From Streptomyces sp. APSN-46.1 (GTDB taxonomy: Bacteria > Actinomycetota > Actinomycetes > Streptomycetales > Streptomycetaceae): a DNA stretch of 53,722 nt. Below are positions 49,327 through 53,722 of the stretch, piece after piece. Position 1 is the first letter of the stretch. Each line of letters begins with the position of its first letter. The notes below the pieces were generated by a model. That model was not told where the DNA came from and ran no database searches. It worked only from the letters and a program-made list of their open reading frames with translations. The position numbers and the translations under genes were made by a program. Where the stretch lies: assembly GCF_022815725.1 (NCBI RefSeq), contig NZ_JALGRF010000019.1, forward strand, positions 1-53,722, written 5' to 3'.

Positions 49327-50394
49327 ATGAGAGGCGTTGTGTTCGACGGCAAGCGGGCTCAGGTGGTCGATGATCTGGAGATCCGGGACCCGGGGCCGGG
49401 GGAGGTGCTCGTCGCGATAGCGGCGGCCGGGCTGTGCCACAGCGACCTCTCGGTGATCGACGGGACGATTCCGTTCCCGCCCCCGGTGGTGCTGGGGCAC
49501 GAGGGCGCGGGGGTGGTGGAGGCCGTCGGGTCGGGCGTGACGCACGTGGCGCCGGGGGACCATGTGGCGCTGTCCACGCTCGCGAACTGCGGGGCGTGCG
49601 CGGACTGCGACCGGGGGCGGCCGACCATGTGCCGCAAGGCGATCGGGATGCCGGGGCAGCCGTTCTCGCGGGGCGGGGAGCCGCTGTTCCAGTTCGCCTC
49701 CAACTCGGCCTTCGCGGAGCGGACGATCGTCAAGGCGGTGCAGGCCGTGAAGATCCCGGCGGACATCCCTCTGACGTCGGCGGCGCTGATCGGGTGCGGG
49801 GTCCTGACCGGGGTGGGGGCCGTGCTGAACCGGGCGCGGGTCGATCGCGGGGAGTCGGTCGTGGTGATCGGCACGGGCGGCATCGGGCTGAACGTCCTCC
49901 AGGGGGCGCGGATCGCGGGGGCGACGACCATCGTCGCGGTGGACGCGAACCCGGCGAAGGAGGCGGTGGCCCGGCAGTTCGGGGCGACGCACTTCATCGA
50001 CGCGTCGGCGGTGGCGGACTCCTCGGCGGCGGTGCGCGAGATCCTCCCGACGGGCGCGGACCACGCCTTCGAGTGCGTGGGCAACGTGAAACTGATCCGC
50101 CAGGCCATCGACCTCCTGGACCGGCACGGGCAGGCGGTCCTGCTGGGCGTGCCGGGGTTCAAGGAGGAAGCGTCGTTCACGGTCTCGTCCATGTACCTGG
50201 ACAAGACGATCATGGGCTGCCGGTACGGGTCCTCGCGCCCGCAGCGCGACATCGCGCTGTACGCGGAGCTGTACCGGCAGGGGAAGCTGCTGCTGGACGA
50301 GCTGGTGACGGAGGTCTACCCGGTCGAGGACTTCGCGAAGGCGGCCGACGACGCGCACCACGGGCGGGTGGCGCGGGGGGTCCTGACCTTCTGA
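49327..50394 (+). CDS. zinc-dependent alcohol dehydrogenase
   Basis: A 355-residue medium-chain dehydrogenase. Catalytic zinc ligands are in GLCHSD and GHEGAG; the structural zinc site has four Cys (CGACADCDRGRPTMC); the NAD site is VIGTGGIGLNVLQGARIAGA. It oxidises an alcohol or mycothiol/formaldehyde-type adduct to the aldehyde; the substrate is unknown. Last gene of the SDR/ACAD/ADH unit, followed by a strong hairpin. Confidence 0.93.
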   Translation: MRGVVFDGKRAQVVDDLEIRDPGPGEVLVAIAAAGLCHSDLSVIDGTIPFPPPVVLGHEGAGVVEAVGSGVTHVAPGDHVALSTLANCGACADCDRGRPTMCRKAIGMPGQPFSRGGEPLFQFASNSAFAERTIVKAVQAVKIPADIPLTSAALIGCGVLTGVGAVLNRARVDRGESVVVIGTGGIGLNVLQGARIAGATTIVAVDANPAKEAVARQFGATHFIDASAVADSSAAVREILPTGADHAFECVGNVKLIRQAIDLLDRHGQAVLLGVPGFKEEASFTVSSMYLDKTIMGCRYGSSRPQRDIALYAELYRQGKLLLDELVTEVYPVEDFAKAADDAHHGRVARGVLTF

Positions 50395-50415
50395 CCGGTT
50401 GAGTCCTGCGCCGGC

Positions 50416-50448
50416 GGCGCCCGGCCGCGCGGGAGGCGGCCGGGCGCC
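50416..50448 (+). terminator. strong hairpin after the alcohol dehydrogenase
   Basis: GGCGCCCGGCCGC (50416-50428) pairs perfectly with GCGGCCGGGCGCC (50436-50448). Confidence 0.85.
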
Positions 50449-50519
50449 TCCCGAACTGCGCCATTCCGCCAGTCAGACAGTCGGACAGGTTCGGCGGGCG
50501 TGACCTAAGATCACCCCTC

Positions 50520-51077
50520 ATGGCCACAGTGATCGTGACGGTCGTGCTGGCCTTCCTGGGCTACCTGACGACGTACCTCAACGGACTGCGCCTCGCGCAG
50601 CGCCAGGCCCGACTGGCACGGGTCAACCAGCAGCTGAGCGACTTCTACGGGCCGTTGTTCGCGTTGATGGAGTCCAACAGCCGTACGTATGACACGTTCT
50701 CGGCGACGTACGCGCGGCCCGACGGCCGGGACCCGTTCCAGCACGAGATCCCGCCCAGCGAGGAAGAGCTCGCCCAGTGGCGCACGTGGGCCACCACCGT
50801 CTTCATCCCGACCATCCGGGCCATGCGGGACGTGGTGGTCGGCAAGGCGGATCTCCTCATCGAGGAGGAGATGCCACAGGTCCTGCTCCAGCTCTGCGCG
50901 CACGTCTCCGGCTACGAGATCACGGCGGCGCGGTGGGCGGCGGGCGACTACGAGGAGCACCTGTCGCTCATCCCGTTCCCGGGGCGGGAACTGCGGGAGT
51001 ACACGCGGGACCGGTTCGCCCGGCTGAAGGCCGAGCAGTCGCGGCTGCTGGGGCGTCGGTACGGCCTCAGTCGCTGA
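50520..51077 (+). CDS. hypothetical protein with N-terminal membrane helix
   Basis: A 185-residue protein with one N-terminal transmembrane segment (VIVTVVLAFLGYLTTYL), then a charged helical cytoplasmic domain (RLAQRQARLARVNQQLSDFYGPLFALMESN, EEEMPQVLLQLCAHVSGYEI). Similar YGPLFAL-containing proteins occur widely in bacteria without known function. The 3' end overlaps the convergent flavin reductase gene by 11 bases. Confidence 0.78.
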   Translation: MATVIVTVVLAFLGYLTTYLNGLRLAQRQARLARVNQQLSDFYGPLFALMESNSRTYDTFSATYARPDGRDPFQHEIPPSEEELAQWRTWATTVFIPTIRAMRDVVVGKADLLIEEEMPQVLLQLCAHVSGYEITAARWAAGDYEEHLSLIPFPGRELREYTRDRFARLKAEQSRLLGRRYGLSR

Positions 51078-51693
51078 AGCGGCCGAACTTCCCCTTGTGG
51101 AAGAGGAGCGGGCCGCCCTCGCCGGCCGCGCCCAGGGCCTCGACGCGGCCCACGACGATGAGGTGGTCCCCGCCGGTGTGCACGGCGTGGATGCGGCAGT
51201 CGATCCAGGCGGGCACCGCGTCGAGCTGCGGTGACCCGGTCACCGGGGCGGGGGTGTGGGTGACCCCGGCGAACTTGTCGGCGCCGCTGACGGCGAACGA
51301 CCGGCACAGCTCGCCCTGTTCGGCGCCGAGTATGTTGACGCAGAACACTCCGGCGCGGGCGATCCGGGGCCAGGTGGTCGACGTACGGGCCACCATGAAC
51401 GTCACCAGTGGCGGGTCGAGGGACAGCGAGGCGAAGGACTGGCAGGCGAACCCGGCCGGGCCGTCTTCCCCCTCCCCGGGCGGGGCGGTGATGACCGTGA
51501 CGCCGCTGGCGAAGTTCCCGAGCACGGCGCGGAATTCGGCGGGACCGACGGGCGCGCGTTCATCCTCGCCGACGGCCCTCAGCTCGGGCCGCGGGTGGGG
51601 TTCGATTGGCTCCGGCCCCGCCGCGGCGGAGGTGGGGGAGCCGACTGACCTGAGGTACCGGACGACGGTGGCCGCCATCCCCGCATGTCCCAT
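51067..51693 (-). CDS. flavin reductase family protein (HsaB/HpaC-like)
   Basis: About 208 residues. The flavin reductase fold has FRAVLGNFASGVTVITA, GFACQSFASLSLDPPLVTFMV, FCVNILGAEQGELCRSFA and DHLIVVGRVEALG. Such proteins supply reduced FMN/FAD to two-component monooxygenases; no oxygenase partner gene is adjacent. The ATG at 51693 is chosen because the palindrome at 51711 then lies 17 bases upstream, matching its spacing at the other target genes; ATG 51678 is an alternative. Confidence 0.87.
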   Translation of the reverse strand: MGHAGMAATVVRYLRSVGSPTSAAAGPEPIEPHPRPELRAVGEDERAPVGPAEFRAVLGNFASGVTVITAPPGEGEDGPAGFACQSFASLSLDPPLVTFMVARTSTTWPRIARAGVFCVNILGAEQGELCRSFAVSGADKFAGVTHTPAPVTGSPQLDAVPAWIDCRIHAVHTGGDHLIVVGRVEALGAAGEGGPLLFHKGKFGRFSD

Positions 51694-51710
51694 CACACCG
51701 TCGATTGAAG

Positions 51711-51725
51711 CTGACGGTGCGTCAG
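51711..51725. promoter_or_regulatory. 15-bp operator-like palindrome, copy 4
   Basis: CTGACGGTGCGTCAG, 17 bases upstream of the flavin reductase start and about 150 bases upstream of the divergent VOC gene. The most symmetric member of the four-site set. Confidence 0.68.
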
Positions 51726-51874
51726 ATGGGAAGGGGTGGGAACGTCCAAGGTCTCCCGGGCTTGGGCCGGACGGGTGAAACGGCGGGGGTGGCAGGGCCC
51801 GTACGGCGGGGCGCCCCGCGGGAGGTCGGCATCGTGGCCTGCGGCCCGATCCACCCGTCACCCTGGAGGACCCC

Positions 51875-52666
51875 ATGCTCGGCACCGACTTCCGCCAAGG
51901 ATCGCCCAACTGGCTCGACCTCGGAAGCCCCGACATCGAGGCCGCCGCCGCCTTCTACGGGGAGCTCTTCGGCTGGCGGTTCGTCTCCGCCGGGCCCGAG
52001 GCCGGCGGGTACGGGTTCTTCCAGCTGGGCGGCAGGACCGTCGCCGCACTCGGGCCGCTGACCGATGAAGGGGCCACCTCCGCCTGGACGGTCTACTTCA
52101 ACGCCGAGGACATCCAGGCCACCGCCAAGGCCGTCAAGGCGGGCGGCGGCAGGATCCGGACGGAGCCCATGGACGTCATGGGCGAGGGCTGGCTGGCGCA
52201 GGCCACCGACCCGCAGGGCGCCGAGTTCGCCCTCTGGCAGCCGGCCAAGACGGGCGGGCTCCAGCTCACCTCCGCCGACAACACGCTGGTGTGGGTGGAA
52301 CTCCACGTACCGGACCCCGGCGCGGCCATCGGCTTCTACGAGGGGCTCTTCGGCTGGCGTCACGAGGAGATGCGGGCGCCCGGGATGACGTACCGCGTGC
52401 TGAGCACCGCCGACGGCGACCAGCAGCAGAACTCCTTCGGCGGGGTCGCCCCGCTCGGCGACGAGGTGAGCGGCGCCGGGTCGGCGCGCTGGGTGCCGTA
52501 CTTCAACGTGCCGGACGTGGACGCCACGGTCGAGGCGGCCGACGCGAACGGCGGGTCCGTGCTGATGCCGGCGGCGGACGTGCCGGACGTCGGGCGGATC
52601 GCCTGGCTCGCGGACCCGGCGGGGGCGGTGTTCGCGCTGCTGAAGCCGAACCCGCGGCAGGGGTAG
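51875..52666 (+). CDS. VOC family protein with two glyoxalase-like domains
   Basis: A 263-residue protein with two tandem vicinal-oxygen-chelate modules: WLDLGSPDIEAAAAFYGELFGWRF at residues 13-36, and WVELHVPDPGAAIGFYEGLFGWRH at about 139-162. The layout is that of the actinobacterial CFP30B-like family, whose activity is not well defined (glyoxalase or bleomycin-resistance-like). Divergent from the flavin reductase. Confidence 0.9.
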   Translation: MLGTDFRQGSPNWLDLGSPDIEAAAAFYGELFGWRFVSAGPEAGGYGFFQLGGRTVAALGPLTDEGATSAWTVYFNAEDIQATAKAVKAGGGRIRTEPMDVMGEGWLAQATDPQGAEFALWQPAKTGGLQLTSADNTLVWVELHVPDPGAAIGFYEGLFGWRHEEMRAPGMTYRVLSTADGDQQQNSFGGVAPLGDEVSGAGSARWVPYFNVPDVDATVEAADANGGSVLMPAADVPDVGRIAWLADPAGAVFALLKPNPRQG

Positions 52667-52687
52667 TCCGGGCAGCCGCCGGGCGGC

Positions 52688-53500
52688 TCAGGCTCCGCGG
52701 TACTTGGGCGTGCGGCGTTCCACGAAGCTCGCCACGCCCTCGTTCGCGTCGGCGGTGGTCATGTTGATCTCCTGGGCGGTGGCCTCGGCGGCCAGTGCGG
52801 CCGCCCGGTCACTGTCGAGGGAGGCGTTGACCAGCTGCTTCGTCAGCCACAGGGCGCGCGTCGGACCCTGCGCGAGGCGTTCCGCCCATGCGCGGGCGGT
52901 CGCCTCCAGGGCGTCGGCCGGGACCACCTTGTTGACCAGCCCGAGGCGCTCGGCCTCCGCCGCCGGGACGGCGTCGCCGAAGAACATCAGCTCCTTGGCC
53001 TTCTGCGGGCCGACCAGGCGGGGCAGGAGGTACGCGCCCCCGCCGTCCGGGACCAGGCCGCGGCGCACGAACACCTCGATGAAACGGGCCGGTTCGGCGG
53101 CGATGACGAGGTCGCAGGCGAGGGCCAGGTGGGCGCCGATGCCGGCCGCCGTGCCGTTGACGGCGGCGATGACCGGCTTCTCGCAGTCGAGTACGGCGGT
53201 GATCAGGCGTTGTGCGCCGAGGCGGATTACGCGTGCGACGTCGCCGGCGACGCGTTCGCCGGTGCCGGTGCCGGTGGTGGGGGACCCGCGGAGGTCGGCG
53301 CCCGCGCAGAAGCCCTTGCCGGTGGCGGTGAGTACGACGGCCCGTACGGCGGGATCGGCGGACGCGTCCGCGAGCAGCGCGATGACGCGCTCGCGCTGCT
53401 CCCAGGTGACGGCGTTCATGGCCTCGGGGCGGTTGAGGGTGATCCACGAGACGGCGCTCTCGACGCGGTGGAGGACGTCGTCCTCGGGGGCCGGGGTCAT
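52688..53500 (-). CDS. enoyl-CoA hydratase/isomerase family protein
   Basis: A 270-residue crotonase-fold enzyme: ISWITLNRPEAMNAVTWEQ-type N terminus, FCAGADLRGSP (oxyanion hole), NGTAAGIGAHLALACDLVIA, and the conserved GLVPDGGGAYLLPRLVG with a likely catalytic acid position replaced by Asp. The ATG at 53500 begins the conserved part. It converges with the VOC gene after 21 bases. Confidence 0.93.
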   Translation of the reverse strand: MTPAPEDDVLHRVESAVSWITLNRPEAMNAVTWEQRERVIALLADASADPAVRAVVLTATGKGFCAGADLRGSPTTGTGTGERVAGDVARVIRLGAQRLITAVLDCEKPVIAAVNGTAAGIGAHLALACDLVIAAEPARFIEVFVRRGLVPDGGGAYLLPRLVGPQKAKELMFFGDAVPAAEAERLGLVNKVVPADALEATARAWAERLAQGPTRALWLTKQLVNASLDSDRAAALAAEATAQEINMTTADANEGVASFVERRTPKYRGA

Positions 53501-53530
53501 GGGGTGAACTCCGTTCGGGTGGGCGGGCAC

Positions 53531-53722
<192 letters not shown>

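Noticed and set aside
46101..49352. 1083-codon open frame on the minus strand
   Set aside because: Only its last 308 codons are the cyclase-family gene; the rest is antisense to the SDR and acyl-CoA dehydrogenase and has Arg/Gly/His-rich shadow composition.
49279..50361. 360-codon frame opposite the Zn alcohol dehydrogenase
   Set aside because: Val/Arg/His-rich antisense shadow with no recognisable domain.

Overview
The window is high-GC actinobacterial DNA and almost certainly Streptomyces. Third codon positions are nearly all G or C, GTG starts and 4-base ATGA/GTGA overlaps are common, and typical Streptomyces families are present (DmdR1, XRE-DUF5753 with DUF397, HATPase anti-sigma-like proteins, bifunctional primase/polymerase-like protein). 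The gene order from the left end to about 23 kb resembles, from memory, the conserved S. coelicolor core around dmdR1 and purU. Both ends run into C or G homopolymer, which looks like sequencing or assembly artefact at contig ends.

Layout. (1) 0.1-13.9 kb, core: enoyl-CoA hydratase and TetR, citrate synthase, PdxH, a PH-like membrane protein, a PAS sensor, a SIS-domain protein, the iron regulator DmdR1 (with an antisense frame resembling adm), a hydrolase, an ABC exporter, a primase-like protein and a TPR regulator. (2) 14-23 kb: a secreted collagen-like protein, a decayed methyltransferase gene, a repeat-rich single-pass membrane protein, a lipoprotein of the branched-chain amino-acid-binding type, PurU, an ECF sigma factor with its ZAS-type anti-sigma factor, and an EF-hand protein. 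(3) 23.2-28.2 kb: an acyl-CoA catabolic island (CoA ligase, amidohydrolase, two acyl-CoA dehydrogenases). (4) 28.6-40.5 kb, accessory: regulators (XRE-cupin, a butyrolactone-receptor-like TetR, a second TetR) followed by a biosynthetic cluster. (5) 40.6-45.7 kb: XRE/DUF397/ATPase genes and a beta-propeller membrane pair. (6) 46.1-53.5 kb: a second acyl-CoA/alcohol catabolic island (cyclase-family hydrolase, SDR, acyl-CoA dehydrogenase, Zn alcohol dehydrogenase, flavin reductase, VOC protein, enoyl-CoA hydratase).

The most interesting system is at 34.3-40.5 kb. Four tightly overlapping genes match the azomycin (2-nitroimidazole) pathway known from Streptomyces cattleya: RohP (PLP- and O2-dependent arginine hydroxylase), RohQ (small PIN-like protein), RohR (DapA-fold retro-aldolase) and RohS (heme-oxygenase-like diiron N-oxygenase). 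The predicted route is L-arginine to 4-hydroxy-2-ketoarginine, to guanidinoacetaldehyde plus pyruvate, to 2-aminoimidazole, to 2-nitroimidazole. In the same transcription unit lie a Rieske ferredoxin, an NCS1 heterocycle permease and a flavin/[2Fe-2S] reductase. Upstream are a metallo-beta-lactamase-fold diiron-type protein, a DsbA-fold protein and a doubled YdcZ transporter with its own TetR. These accessory genes suggest an electron supply, transport and perhaps self-protection module; that part is inference.

A second pattern is a 15-bp palindrome of the form CTgACG-N3-cgTCAG. It occurs just upstream of the CoA ligase, the amidohydrolase, the SDR/cyclase pair and the flavin reductase, and so links the two catabolic islands (3 and 6) into one likely TetR-type regulon.
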